A program made the translations under genes and the position numbers. DNA of 64,000 nt. It comes from Demequina sp. B12. Its GTDB lineage: Bacteria; Actinomycetota; Actinomycetes; Actinomycetales; Demequinaceae. The stretch covers positions 62,001 through 126,000 of the forward strand of contig NZ_JAPEHU010000002.1 of the NCBI RefSeq assembly GCF_028823635.1, given 5' to 3'. Below the pieces are notes generated by a model. The model did no database searches. It had not been told where the DNA came from and saw nothing but the letters and a program-made list of their open reading frames with translations. Position 1 is the first letter of the stretch; each line of letters begins with the position of its first letter. Of this stretch, positions 23,952 to 32,910 are shown piece by piece.

Positions 23952-25474
23952 CCGCCGCCGTCGAGAGCGCCGCTGTGGACGGCGCCACGAGCGAGGTCCG
24001 CGTCCGGTTCTGCCCGTCGCCCACGGGCACGCCGCACGTGGGTCTGATCCGCACCGCGCTGTTCAACTGGGCGCACGCCCGTCACCACGGCGGGACCTTC
24101 GTGTTCCGCATCGAGGACACGGACGCGGAGCGCGATTCGCAGGAGTCCTACGAGCAGCTGCTCGACGCGCTGCGCTGGCTGGGACTCGACTGGGACGAGG
24201 GCCCCGAGGTGGGCGGTCCCTACGCGCCGTACCGCCAGTCCGAGCGCCACGAGCTTCACATGGACGTCGCACGCCGCCTGCTCGAGGGCGGCTACGCCTA
24301 CGAGTCCTTCTCGACGCCCGAGGAGGTGGAGGCGCGCCACCGCGAGGCCGGCCGCGACCCCAAGCGCGGCTACGACGGGTTCGACCGCGACCTCACGGAG
24401 GACCAGAAGGCCGCCTACCGTGCCGAAGGCCGCCAGCCGGTCATCCGCGTGCGCATGCCGGACGAGGACATCACGTTCACCGACCTCATCCGCGGAGAGG
24501 TGACGTTCCCGGCCGGCTCGATCCCGGACTTCGTGATCGTGCGTGGCAACGGCGTGCCGCTGTACACGCTGGTCAACCCGGTCGACGACGCGCTGATGCG
24601 CATCACCCACGTCATGCGCGGCGAGGACCTGCTGTCATCGACGCCGCGCCAGATCGCGCTGTATCGAGCGATGGTCGACCTGGGGATCGCCGAGCAGGTG
24701 CCGCAGTTCGCGCACATGCCGATGGTCACGGGCGAGGGCAACAAGAAGCTGTCCAAGCGTGCGCCGGAGTCGAACCTGTTCCTGCACCGCGACCGCGGCT
24801 TCATCCGCGAGGGGCTGCTCAACTACCTGTCGCTGCTGGGCTGGTCGATCGGTCCCGACCGGGACGTGTTCACGCCGGACGAGCTGGTGGCGGCCTTCGA
24901 CATCTCGGACGTCACGCCCACGCCGGCGCGCTTCGACCTCAAGAAGGCCGAGGCCATCAACGCGGACCACATTCGCCTGCTGCCCGTGGGCGAGTTCGTG
25001 GCGCGAACCGTGCCCTACCTGTACGAGGCCGGCTTCCTGTCCTCCGGTGACACTCGCGAGCTGGAGCCGCACGAAGAGCAGACCCTCGCCGAGGCCGCAC
25101 CCCTGGTCCAGACCCGCATTCAGTTGCTCGGAGAAGCGCCCGCCATGCTGGGCTTCTTCTTCATCGACGATGCTGCCGTCACCTACGACGAGAAGGCGCT
25201 CGCGAAGCTGCCGGACAACGCGGTCGAGGTACTTGACGCCGCGATCCGGGTGCTGAGCGGCTTGGACGACTTTGGGCCGGAGGCTCAGCAGGAAGCACTC
25301 AAGGCAGTCCTGGTCGAAGAGATGGGGATTAAGCCCCGCTTTGCCTTTGGGCCGTTGCGAGTCGCGGTGACCGGCCGCCAGATCTCGCCGCCGCTGTTCG
25401 AGTCCATGGAGATCCTGGGCCGCGAACACTCGCTCAACCGCTTGCAGCGTCTGCGCGACTCACTCGCCAACTAG
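23948..25474 (+). CDS. gltX: Glutamyl-tRNA synthetase
   Basis: 508 residues, full length. The class I signature HIGH appears as PTGTPHVGL near residues 23-31 and KMSKS as KLSKRAPES near 265. The enzyme charges tRNA-Glu, and in organisms using GatCAB also tRNA-Gln. The start overlaps the preceding stop by 4 nt. Codon use changes inside the gene: up to about 25,100 I find no TTG or TTT codon, whereas the last 115 or so codons have at least four TTG and three TTT, like the genes downstream. This suggests a recombination junction or a chimeric join within gltX. Confidence 0.96.
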   Translation: MTAAVESAAVDGATSEVRVRFCPSPTGTPHVGLIRTALFNWAHARHHGGTFVFRIEDTDAERDSQESYEQLLDALRWLGLDWDEGPEVGGPYAPYRQSERHELHMDVARRLLEGGYAYESFSTPEEVEARHREAGRDPKRGYDGFDRDLTEDQKAAYRAEGRQPVIRVRMPDEDITFTDLIRGEVTFPAGSIPDFVIVRGNGVPLYTLVNPVDDALMRITHVMRGEDLLSSTPRQIALYRAMVDLGIAEQVPQFAHMPMVTGEGNKKLSKRAPESNLFLHRDRGFIREGLLNYLSLLGWSIGPDRDVFTPDELVAAFDISDVTPTPARFDLKKAEAINADHIRLLPVGEFVARTVPYLYEAGFLSSGDTRELEPHEEQTLAEAAPLVQTRIQLLGEAPAMLGFFFIDDAAVTYDEKALAKLPDNAVEVLDAAIRVLSGLDDFGPEAQQEALKAVLVEEMGIKPRFAFGPLRVAVTGRQISPPLFESMEILGREHSLNRLQRLRDSLAN

Positions 25475-25489
25475 ACGCGGCACACCATC

Positions 25490-26062
25490 ATGACGGCGGA
25501 GCGTCACGAGCCAGACCTGGGAATGTGGGCCAAACCCACTCTGCCCGGCAAGGCTGTGACGCTCCGTCCGTATGTGCCGCGTGCCGTCACTGACACCACC
25601 GGCGACCCTGCGGACGCCGATGCGGTGTGGGAGATGGTCAACGATGCCGAGGGCAACGACCTCACGGCCACTCGGACCACCTTTGCGCGTGAACAGATCG
25701 AGCAGTGGGTCGACACCCGTGCGACTGCACCCGACCGGTTGGACCTGGTGGTCGTGGAGAAGGCCACGGGAGACTTCGCGGGCGAGGTAGTGCTCAACGA
25801 GTACGACGTGGACCGTCGAAGCGCCAACTTTCGCATCGCGTTGCGCGGTCCCCGCTGGTACGGCCGTGGACTGGGGACGGAAGCCGCTCAAGTGCTGCTC
25901 ACACACGCGTTCACTGACCTGCAGCTCAACCAGGTGACGCTCGACGTGTTGGAGCGGAACACGCGGGCGCGAGCGTCCTACGCCACGTTGGGCTTTACCG
26001 AAACGGACCGCTACGAAGAAGACGGCGAGTCCTGGATCACGATGGCGTTGGCCCGCCGCTGA
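25490..26062 (+). CDS. GNAT-family N-acetyltransferase (RimJ/RimL-like)
   Basis: 190 residues. The GNAT fold is indicated by GEVVLNEYDVDRRSANFRIALRG, the acetyl-CoA loop GRGLGTEAAQVLL and the C-terminal NTRARASYATLGFTE. This is the RimJ/RimL-like subgroup that acetylates protein N-termini or small amines; the substrate is unknown. The gene begins 15 bp after gltX with no clear Shine-Dalgarno and may be read from the gltX transcript. Codon use is that of the right-hand part of the window. Confidence 0.88.
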   Translation: MTAERHEPDLGMWAKPTLPGKAVTLRPYVPRAVTDTTGDPADADAVWEMVNDAEGNDLTATRTTFAREQIEQWVDTRATAPDRLDLVVVEKATGDFAGEVVLNEYDVDRRSANFRIALRGPRWYGRGLGTEAAQVLLTHAFTDLQLNQVTLDVLERNTRARASYATLGFTETDRYEEDGESWITMALARR

Positions 26063-26083
26063 CCGCTCCGGAAGGTGACTTCT

Positions 26084-26788
26084 ATGGCCATTGAGGCCGT
26101 GCTGCTTGATATAGACGACACGCTCGTGGACACCCGTGGCGCGTTCCGCCACGCGCTGTTGCGGGTCGCAGACGAGTACCTGGATGCGGGGGCAGACCCC
26201 GAAGAGGTGCTGGCGCATTGGCGCGAAGATCGCAGCGGCTGGTACCGCGCGCACACCCGCGGCGAAATGACGCACCGGGAGCAGCGCAAACGCCGCGCGA
26301 TCGAACTCCACGCGGCGTTTGGTGGGCCGCACCTCGACGATGAGGCGTACGACATCTGGGATGCGGGATTCGAGCGCCACTTCCGTGAGGGCTGGCACGC
26401 GTTCGAGGACTCCGCAGCGCTGCTGGACGAACTCGACGCCAGGGGGATCCCGTACGGGGCGGTCTCCAATGCGGACTTCAACTATCAGGTGCTCAAACTT
26501 GCGGCGTGTGGCCTACAACGAGTGCCGATGCTCGTGGGGGTGGACACCTTTGGCGTGGGCAAGCCCGATGCGCGGGTTTTTGTGGAGGGTTGCCGGCTGT
26601 TGGCGGTGGAGCCGGCAGTGACGGCGTATGTGGGGGACGAGCCTGATCTCGATGCCGGTGGTGCCCACGCTGCTGGATTGCATGGGGTGTGGCTGGACCG
26701 TCCTGGAACGCGACGTGCAGGCCACGGTGAGGCGCCTGCGGGGACCGTCCGCATCAGTGGCTTGTTGGGGTTGCTCGATCACCTGTAG
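26084..26788 (+). CDS. HAD-family hydrolase
   Basis: 234 residues. Motif I is DIDDTLVDT near residues 9-17, with nucleophile Asp and the +2 Asp; motif II is VSNAD; motif III Lys is in GVGKPDARVF; motif IV is YVGDEPDLDAGG. A helical cap lies between motifs I and II (C1 type). It is most likely a phosphatase on a small phosphorylated metabolite. A GTG at 26075 is possible, but ATG 26084 has AAGGTGA 5 nt upstream and gives the usual N-terminus. Confidence 0.9.
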   Translation: MAIEAVLLDIDDTLVDTRGAFRHALLRVADEYLDAGADPEEVLAHWREDRSGWYRAHTRGEMTHREQRKRRAIELHAAFGGPHLDDEAYDIWDAGFERHFREGWHAFEDSAALLDELDARGIPYGAVSNADFNYQVLKLAACGLQRVPMLVGVDTFGVGKPDARVFVEGCRLLAVEPAVTAYVGDEPDLDAGGAHAAGLHGVWLDRPGTRRAGHGEAPAGTVRISGLLGLLDHL

Positions 26789-26879
26789 CCGTCTCGCGGT
26801 GGCTCGCGACATGCCCTAGCGGTGGCGGCGGAGCGGACGTAGCCTGGAAAGGCTGAGGATCCCGCGCCCGGAGGCGGTG

Positions 26880-27965
26880 ATGGCTGAGGAGTATGTGCCG
26901 GTGGAACCGCCGCGGCCTGAACGCGGACGGCACAGACGGCAACGCCCGCAGGCGCAGCCTCCAGACAGTAACGGCGAAGGTGCGGGACGCGATCCGTCGG
27001 GTGAACCGCCGCGTGGCCGCGCCAAGGCACGTGTACTGGCGCTGGGGGCGTGTGTAGCGCTTGCGCTCGCGGTGGGAGTGGTCCTGGCGGGCGCGGACGA
27101 CGATGAGCCCATACCGGAGCACACGAACGCAGTGACGGCGGCCGATGCGCGTGCCGTGACAGCGGTGGCGTATGCGGAGTTCCAGGGCAGGCTCGCGGCC
27201 GCACGGTGTTCGGCAGACGAGGGTTTCCCATACGAGCCGCGGATTGTGGACCAGGAAGAGTCGCTGGCACGCGTGGCGAACTTTCTGGGGCTGACCCCCA
27301 TGCCGATGAGCCGAGCCAACCCGGTGCCCATGCTGCGTCAGCCTGACCTGTACCTGTCCACGTACGGAACGGTGGACGAAACAGTCCCGGGCACGAAGAA
27401 CTGCCCGGTGTCGGTGCGCATCATCGACACCGGGAATGAGGCGTTGGTAGGTGACTTGGTGGCGCAAGCACGTCAGGACCGGCACTTTCGGGCCACCGTG
27501 GCAGAGCAGGTGTGGGTCCGCGGTCATCCCGCGGAAGTGACGCATCTAATGGCGCTGCTGCGGGTCGACAGGCAGCAGCCTTCCGTGACGCGGCCCGACA
27601 GCTTCAACTACTGGGCGGGCGCATTGGAAGTGGTGGAGTCGGCGCTCTACGCACAGGAGCCGTGGGTGCCGGTGGCGACTACCCGTGCCGATGACTTCGC
27701 ACAGTCCACGGGAGTGCTGGCCAATGGGCGTGCGGTGGCGTTGCGGGTGGGTGAACCCGAGGAAGTGATGGGCGTGGGCTCCTACCTCACCAGGGTCGAT
27801 GTGATTGCGTGTGGCCCGTTGTCGATCTCTGCGGGAGTGCGAATGCCGTGGGGGTCGGCGAGTGACCTGGCTACCGTGATGGACGGGCTTGCGCCGGCCT
27901 GCAACGCTCTCATTGGGGCGGACTACGTGACGGCGGAAACCTTGGCAGAGGTTTACTGGGACTGA
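26880..27965 (+). CDS. Unrecognised membrane-anchored extracytoplasmic protein
   Basis: 361 residues; family not recognised. The first 50 residues are a hydrophilic, Pro/Arg-rich cytoplasmic tail, residues 50-71 form one membrane helix, and the rest is predicted outside the cell. The outer part has four cysteines (in RCSADEG, KNCPVSV, VIACGPLS and PACNALIG) that could make two disulfides, and no obvious catalytic motif. ATG 26880 is preferred over GTG 26877 because CGGAGG lies 5 nt upstream. It is the last gene before tRNA-Gln. Confidence 0.75.
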   Translation: MAEEYVPVEPPRPERGRHRRQRPQAQPPDSNGEGAGRDPSGEPPRGRAKARVLALGACVALALAVGVVLAGADDDEPIPEHTNAVTAADARAVTAVAYAEFQGRLAAARCSADEGFPYEPRIVDQEESLARVANFLGLTPMPMSRANPVPMLRQPDLYLSTYGTVDETVPGTKNCPVSVRIIDTGNEALVGDLVAQARQDRHFRATVAEQVWVRGHPAEVTHLMALLRVDRQQPSVTRPDSFNYWAGALEVVESALYAQEPWVPVATTRADDFAQSTGVLANGRAVALRVGEPEEVMGVGSYLTRVDVIACGPLSISAGVRMPWGSASDLATVMDGLAPACNALIGADYVTAETLAEVYWD

Positions 27966-27989
27966 CAAGGCGGTGCCCGGGACCTCGTT

Positions 27990-28019
27990 TTGGAAGATTG
28001 GGCACTTGCGGGGTAGAGT
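27990..28019 (+). promoter_or_regulatory. Promoter of tRNA-Gln
   Basis: TTGGAA (27990-27995), an 18 bp spacer and TAGAGT (28014-28019), ending 33 bp before the mature tRNA. Confidence 0.5.
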
Positions 28020-28052
28020 TATGCGCCGGTCGGGGATACCCCACGACCGCAC

Positions 28053-28127
28053 TGGCCTATGGTGTAATTGGCAGCACGAAGGTTTCTGGTTCCTTTAGTC
28101 TTGGTTCGAGTCCAGGTAGGCCAGCCA
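28053..28127 (+). tRNA. tRNA-Gln (CUG anticodon)
   Basis: A full cloverleaf can be drawn: acceptor TGGCCTA with TAGGCCA, T-loop TTCGAGT, anticodon loop TTCTGGT giving anticodon CTG at 28086-28088, discriminator G124 and an encoded CCA at 28125-28127. The last anticodon-stem pair (31-39) is T-T rather than the usual T-A. It is followed immediately by a strong terminator. Confidence 0.93.
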
Positions 28128-28133
28128 GTGAAG

Positions 28134-28159
28134 AAGACCCGCTGCGGCGGGTCTTTTTT
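28134..28159 (+). terminator. Intrinsic terminator of tRNA-Gln
   Basis: A 9 bp stem (AAGACCCGC at 28134-28142 with its complement at 28147-28155), loop TGCG of the stable UNCG type, then a run of six T. Confidence 0.92.
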
Positions 28160-28220
28160 CTTGCCCGGACGGCGCGCTGGTCCCCGCGGCGGCGTGAGTC
28201 GCGCGTTCTCAACTTCAGGA

Positions 28221-28250
28221 TTGCGCGTTGCCGCATCGGAGTTGTATAAC
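28221..28250 (+). promoter_or_regulatory. Candidate promoter of the ankyrin lipoprotein gene
   Basis: TTGCGC (28221-28226), an 18 bp spacer and TATAAC (28245-28250). The rest of the 160 bp between the tRNA terminator and the gene shows nothing else I can name. Confidence 0.4.
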
Positions 28251-28319
28251 AGTGTTTGGAAACGGCGTTAGGAAACTCTGCAAGCGCAGATCGCGCCCCA
28301 CCAACACGGGAGGACAACG

Positions 28320-29060
28320 ATGAAGATTCGGATAGGACTGGTGGCGGGGCTCGCCGCCGTGGGAGTGGCCTTGACCGCCTGCTCGGCCGACGGCGACAAC
28401 GCCAGCGACGGGGGAGCGGACACCGAGGCAACCGTAGAAGCCGCCACTGTGACCGACGCGCCCCTGGATGAGCAGCTGGAGCAGGCCATCGGCGACGGCA
28501 ACACCGCTCTCGTTGACGCGCTTATCGAAGGCGGCGTTGACCCTGAGGCCGACTTTGGGCTGGGGTTCACGCCCCTGCGCATGGCTATCACAGGCGACCA
28601 CACCGAGATCGTGGAGGCGCTCATCGCTGCAGGTGCGGACGCTGCTGCGACCGACGCGATCGGCTACAACTCGCTGCACACGGCGGGCCTCAACCAGGCC
28701 AGCGCAGAGACCACCCAACTCCTGCTTGACGCAGGTGCAGACCCCGAACAGTTCGACGAAAGCATCTACAACGCTTCGCCCCTGCACCTCGCCGCACGCA
28801 ATGACTCCGTCGACGCGTTGCAGGCCATGGTGGACTCCGGCGCTGACCCGGACCTGGTCAACCCCATGTACGGCGCCAACCCGCTGTTCTTTGCGGCCGA
28901 GTCTGACCAGGTTGCCGCGGCCCAGTACTTGATCGACATTGGCGCGGACTACAACCACACGGACCTCGAAGGTCAGACCCTTCTGGGTGAGGCCTACGAG
29001 TTCGACGCCACAGGCGTCATCGCGCTCCTGGAAGAGCTGGGCGCGGAACGCGTCGACTAA
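28320..29060 (+). CDS. Ankyrin-repeat lipoprotein
   Basis: 246 residues. A signal peptide ends in lipobox LTAC (Cys21), then an acidic linker to about residue 45, then about six ankyrin repeats to the C-terminus (for example GFTPLRMAITGDHTEIVEAL and ASPLHLAARNDSVDALQAMV). It should therefore sit on the outer face of the membrane and bind a protein partner. There is no catalytic domain. ATG 28320 has GGGAGG 6 nt upstream. It stands alone between tRNA-Gln and a convergent terminator shared with clpB. Confidence 0.88.
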   Translation: MKIRIGLVAGLAAVGVALTACSADGDNASDGGADTEATVEAATVTDAPLDEQLEQAIGDGNTALVDALIEGGVDPEADFGLGFTPLRMAITGDHTEIVEALIAAGADAAATDAIGYNSLHTAGLNQASAETTQLLLDAGADPEQFDESIYNASPLHLAARNDSVDALQAMVDSGADPDLVNPMYGANPLFFAAESDQVAAAQYLIDIGADYNHTDLEGQTLLGEAYEFDATGVIALLEELGAERVD

Positions 29061-29103
29061 GCGTCGCACCCTACTCGCGTGGCGCGATGGTGGCCACGCG
29101 CAC

Positions 29104-29145
29104 AAGGGCCGATGCGCTCCTCACCGGAGGAGCGCATCGGCCCTT
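29104..29145. terminator. Bidirectional terminator built from an inverted 11-mer pair
   Basis: A perfect 18 bp stem (29104-29121 with 29128-29145) and a 6 nt loop CACCGG. Each arm contains the repeated 11-mer (29106-29116 forward, 29133-29143 reverse) flanked by AA/TT, so short A and T runs close both sides. It lies between the convergent ankyrin and clpB genes. Confidence 0.88.
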
Positions 29146-29174
29146 GGCTGTGGGGAACAGTGACGACGAGTTCG

Positions 29175-31331
29175 TTAGGAGACCGGCTCCAACGTCACCG
29201 CGTTGCCGTCCCAACTCGCCGCGAGATGATCGCCCTCGGCGATGCGACCGTCAACGATCTCCTTGGCGAGCACGTTGAGTACACGCGTTTGGATGAGTCG
29301 CTTCAGCGGCCGGGCACCAAAGGCAGGATCGAACCCGTCCGTGGCCAGCGACGACCTCAGAGCCTGGTCCACCGTGACAGTGACGCCTTTCTGCTGAGCG
29401 ATGCGAGCCAAGGTCTTCGCCAACTCGGTGTCCACGATTCCTTCCATGGCCTCCGGGTCGATCCGGTCAAAGATCACCACATCGTCCAACCGGTTGAGGA
29501 ACTCTGGCCGGAAGGCGCTCTTCAGCACCGACTGCAACTGAGCTTCCAGTTCACCCCGGTCCACGCCGTCCCACGCCAGCACCTTGTCCGAACCCAAGTT
29601 GCTGGTCATGATCAGGATCGTGTTCGTGAAGTTCACGGTCCGGCCACGCCCATCCGTGAGGCGGCCGTCGTCGAGCACCTGCAACAGCACGTTCCACACA
29701 TCCGGGTGGGCCTTCTCCACCTCGTCAAACAGGACGATGCTGTAGGGGCGCCGGCGCACGGCCTCCGTCAGTTGACCGCCCTGTTCGTAGCCCACATAGC
29801 CGGGAGGGGAACCGATCAGGCGTGCCACCGCGTGACTCTCCATGTACTCGGACATGTCGATGCGGATCATGGCGCGCTCGTCGTCGAACAACTGCTCGGC
29901 AAGCGCACGCGCTAGTTCCGTTTTGCCCACGCCTGTGGGTCCAAGGAACAAGAACGAACCGATGGGACGGTGCTCGTCTGCGATGCCGGCACGCGCACGG
30001 CGAATCGCATCCGCCACGCTCGTGATGGCGGTGTCCTGGCCCACCACCCGCGCATGCAGGCGGTCCTCCAAGTGGCCCAACTTGGCCGACTCGTCGGTCA
30101 GCAGCTTCTCCACCGGAACGCCTGTCCACTTCGCGACCACTGCCGCAATGTCCTCGCCCGTCACCTCCTCACGGAGCATGCGTTCGGCAGGGTCAATGCT
30201 GTCCAACTGAGCCCGGGCATCGGCCATCTCCTTTTCTGCAGCCGGAATCTCGCCATAACGAATGCGACCTGCGGCTTCGAGTTCTCCCAAACGCTCGGCG
30301 CGTTCCAGTTCACCGCGCAGACCTTCCAGCCGTTCGGTGGCGCTGGAGACCCGCACAATGAGGTCCTTCTCGCGTGCCCAGCGCATGTTGAGCTCCTCGG
30401 ATTCCGAACGCAGGCGCCCAATCTCCGCATCGATCTCATCGCGCCGTGCTCGGGCGGCGTCGGCCTTGTCCTTGGCGACCTGAGTGCGCTCAATCTCCAG
30501 TTGCATGATGCGACGGCGTGCGCGGTCCAGTTCGATGGGCATCGAGTCCAACTGCATCTTCAACGCGGACGTGGCCTCGTCGATCAGGTCCACGGCTTTG
30601 TCTGGCAGGAAGCGGTCGGAGATGTAGCGGTCGGACAGGCGTGCCGAGGACACAATCGCTTCGTCGGTGATCTTCACGCCGTGGTGGACCTCGTACTTCT
30701 CTTGCAAGCCGCGCAGGATCGCAACTGTGTCTTCAATGCTGGGTTCGCCCACGTACACGGGCTGGAAGCGGCGCTCCAGGGCGGAGTCTGTCTCGATGTG
30801 TTCGCGGTACTCGTTGAGGGTGGTCGCGCCAATCATGCGCAGCTTGCCGCGCGCGAGCATGGGCTTGAGGATGTTTCCCGCATCGACGCTGCCGTCGGCC
30901 TTGCCTGCGCCCACGATGGTGTGGAGTTCGTCCACAAACAGAATGATGCGGCCCTCGGCCTGCTCGACCTCGGTAAGGATGGCCTTGAGGCGCTCCTCGA
31001 ACTGGCCGCGGAACGCTGCGCCAGCAACAACGGAACTCATCGCGATCTCGATTACCCGGCGGTCCTTCAGGGAAGCGGGAACGTCGCCAGCAACGATGCG
31101 CTGGGCAAGGCCCTCGACGATCGCGGTCTTGCCCACGCCGGGTTCGCCAATGAGGACCGCATTGTTCTTAGTGCGCCGGGTCAGCACTTGCATGACGCGG
31201 CGAATCTCCTCATCACGACCGATGACAGGGTCCAGTGAGCCTGCCTCGGCGAGCGCGGTGAAGTCTTGTCCGAACTGTTCCAGTGCGGATTGCTGCTCCT
31301 GAGTGTCAGGGGCCTGCGGGGTGGCAGTCAT
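29175..31331 (-). CDS. clpB: ClpB disaggregase without the N-terminal domain
   Basis: 718 residues against about 860 for full ClpB. NBD1 has Walker A GEPGVGKT (residues 62-69) and Walker B ILFVDELH. The coiled-coil M domain (about residues 270-390, [17 protein letters not shown] onward) identifies ClpB rather than ClpA/ClpC. NBD2 has GPTGVGKT and [10 protein letters not shown]. The Clp-N substrate-binding domain is missing, and only 68 bp separate the start from the next gene, so it is not encoded upstream. ATG 31331 has AGGAGG 5 nt upstream. With DnaK it resolves aggregates after heat stress; the HAIR operator indicates HspR control. Confidence 0.93.
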   Translation of the reverse strand: MTATPQAPDTQEQQSALEQFGQDFTALAEAGSLDPVIGRDEEIRRVMQVLTRRTKNNAVLIGEPGVGKTAIVEGLAQRIVAGDVPASLKDRRVIEIAMSSVVAGAAFRGQFEERLKAILTEVEQAEGRIILFVDELHTIVGAGKADGSVDAGNILKPMLARGKLRMIGATTLNEYREHIETDSALERRFQPVYVGEPSIEDTVAILRGLQEKYEVHHGVKITDEAIVSSARLSDRYISDRFLPDKAVDLIDEATSALKMQLDSMPIELDRARRRIMQLEIERTQVAKDKADAARARRDEIDAEIGRLRSESEELNMRWAREKDLIVRVSSATERLEGLRGELERAERLGELEAAGRIRYGEIPAAEKEMADARAQLDSIDPAERMLREEVTGEDIAAVVAKWTGVPVEKLLTDESAKLGHLEDRLHARVVGQDTAITSVADAIRRARAGIADEHRPIGSFLFLGPTGVGKTELARALAEQLFDDERAMIRIDMSEYMESHAVARLIGSPPGYVGYEQGGQLTEAVRRRPYSIVLFDEVEKAHPDVWNVLLQVLDDGRLTDGRGRTVNFTNTILIMTSNLGSDKVLAWDGVDRGELEAQLQSVLKSAFRPEFLNRLDDVVIFDRIDPEAMEGIVDTELAKTLARIAQQKGVTVTVDQALRSSLATDGFDPAFGARPLKRLIQTRVLNVLAKEIVDGRIAEGDHLAASWDGNAVTLEPVS

Positions 31332-31377
31332 GGTGTCCTCCTATCGGTCACATTGGTGTGAGCCACATGCGACCCAA

Positions 31378-31398
31378 CTTGAGTCGCCTACACTCAAC
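31378..31398. promoter_or_regulatory. HAIR element (HspR operator)
   Basis: CTTGAGT-N7-ACTCAAC matches the HAIR consensus CTTGAGT-N7-ACTCAAG at all but one position. It is centred about 57 bp upstream of the clpB start codon, and its minus-strand TTGAGT may double as a -35. Confidence 0.85.
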
Positions 31399-31399
31399 T

Positions 31400-32833
31400 T
31401 TACATAACGACCTGCTGGGGCGCAAGGAATCGCCGCCGACGAGCCAAGACGGGCAGCAGTAGTGCGATACCCGCCATCAGCGCCGCCGCACCAAAGCACA
31501 CCAGCATCACCGTGGGGGAGCCGATGCGGATACCGCCTACGTGAACCAGCGTCGCCATGATCGCGGTGAGCAGTGCCGTCGCCAGCGCCTGGCCCACGTT
31601 TCGCGACAGGGTCAGTGCACCGCTACCCGCGCCTCGGTCCTCGCCAGCAGCCTGCATCGCAAGCGCGGTATTAGAGGCCATGAAAGCCTGGAAGCCAGGG
31701 GTGAGCAGGGTCATCGGCACCAGCAGGCCCCACCAGCTCCACACCGGCACGGCGACAGCGATCCCCGCGCAGCCCAGCGCCACCAGCGCAGTCCCCGCCA
31801 TGCGCACCGGCCGGGCGCCCCACGAATCCACCAGCCGGCCCGCGAGCCACCCCGTCGCCACCCCAAGTGCCGGCCCCACCGCCATGATGGCGCCCGCTTC
31901 CATCGCTGACAGTTCCGCCCCGATCAGGAAGTAAGGCGGAACCACCAGCATCGCCATCATGGCGCCACACACCAGCGCATTCATCGCCAGCGTCACGCTG
32001 AAGCCCGGGGCGCCCATGAGGCCCCGTGGAATGACTGCCGCTCGGCCGCGGGCCTGGGCTGACGCATCGGCCCGCCACGCCCACACGCCCGTAGCCATGG
32101 CCACGCCGCCCAGGATCGCGACCGCGAGCCACGGCAAGGTCGCCACCGACGTGATCGCGGTGACCGCCGAGGCGATCGACAGGGCAAACAAGGACGCCGC
32201 CCGGGTGTCAAGCGGCTTGGAGCGGGGGCGAGCTCCATGTGCGGCCGGGCCTGGCGCCAGCCTCCATGCAATGCCAGCCGCACCGCACGCCACCACCGTC
32301 AACAGCACAAAGATCGCGCGCCAACTCCACACCTCCACCAGGAGGCCACCGAGCGACGGACCCGCCACCTGGGCCAGCGCGCTGGTCGACCCCAAGAGTC
32401 CCAAGACCTTGCCCGTCTTGCCCTCGGGGGCAATACGTTTGGCCACTGCGATCGCGAGCACCAGGGCCACGGCAGCGCCTGTGCCTTGAACGGCGCGCGC
32501 GGCGATCAAGAGCGGCAGGGACGTGGCGAACACGGCCCCCAGGCTCCCGGCGGCAAGCAGTGTCAGCCCGCCAGTGAGCACCCGTGAGTCGCCCCACATG
32601 TCGCCCAGGCGGCCCGCCACTAACGTTGCCGCCGTCATCGCCACCAGGTAGGAGGACACCACCCACGTGGTGCTGCTGGTGGTCACGGCCAGGTCCGCCG
32701 CAATGGCCGGCAGGGCGATGTTCGCCACGGCAATGCCGAGCGTTCCCGCGAGTATCGCGAGGGTCATCGCCAGGAGTGGGCTAAGCGTGCCGCGCGCAGC
32801 GGTCTGCCGGTGGACGGCGTCAACAGAGGTCAT
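31400..32833 (-). CDS. MFS drug-efflux transporter (DHA2 type)
   Basis: 477 residues with about 12-14 membrane segments. Typical MFS landmarks are DLAVTTSSTTWVVSSYLVAMTA in TM1-2, the loop 2-3 motif GRLGDMWGDSR and RAVQGTGAAVALVLA in TM4. Such pumps export drugs, dyes or solvents. The frame is open to 32890, but ATG 32833 gives the normal N-terminus; no clear RBS is seen. It is divergent from an XRE-cupin regulator, which probably controls it. Confidence 0.87.
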   Translation of the reverse strand: MTSVDAVHRQTAARGTLSPLLAMTLAILAGTLGIAVANIALPAIAADLAVTTSSTTWVVSSYLVAMTAATLVAGRLGDMWGDSRVLTGGLTLLAAGSLGAVFATSLPLLIAARAVQGTGAAVALVLAIAVAKRIAPEGKTGKVLGLLGSTSALAQVAGPSLGGLLVEVWSWRAIFVLLTVVACGAAGIAWRLAPGPAAHGARPRSKPLDTRAASLFALSIASAVTAITSVATLPWLAVAILGGVAMATGVWAWRADASAQARGRAAVIPRGLMGAPGFSVTLAMNALVCGAMMAMLVVPPYFLIGAELSAMEAGAIMAVGPALGVATGWLAGRLVDSWGARPVRMAGTALVALGCAGIAVAVPVWSWWGLLVPMTLLTPGFQAFMASNTALAMQAAGEDRGAGSGALTLSRNVGQALATALLTAIMATLVHVGGIRIGSPTVMLVCFGAAALMAGIALLLPVLARRRRFLAPQQVVM

Positions 32834-32910
32834 GTCACGATGCTGGGCGCGGCACAGTGCGATGCGCAATGAAACTTGCCAAAAGAGCAAACAGGGGATG
32901 TTCTAGACCC

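Noticed and set aside
27966-28319. tRNA-Gln as the attachment site of a genomic island
   Set aside because: No integrase gene and no repeat of the tRNA 3' end were found nearby.
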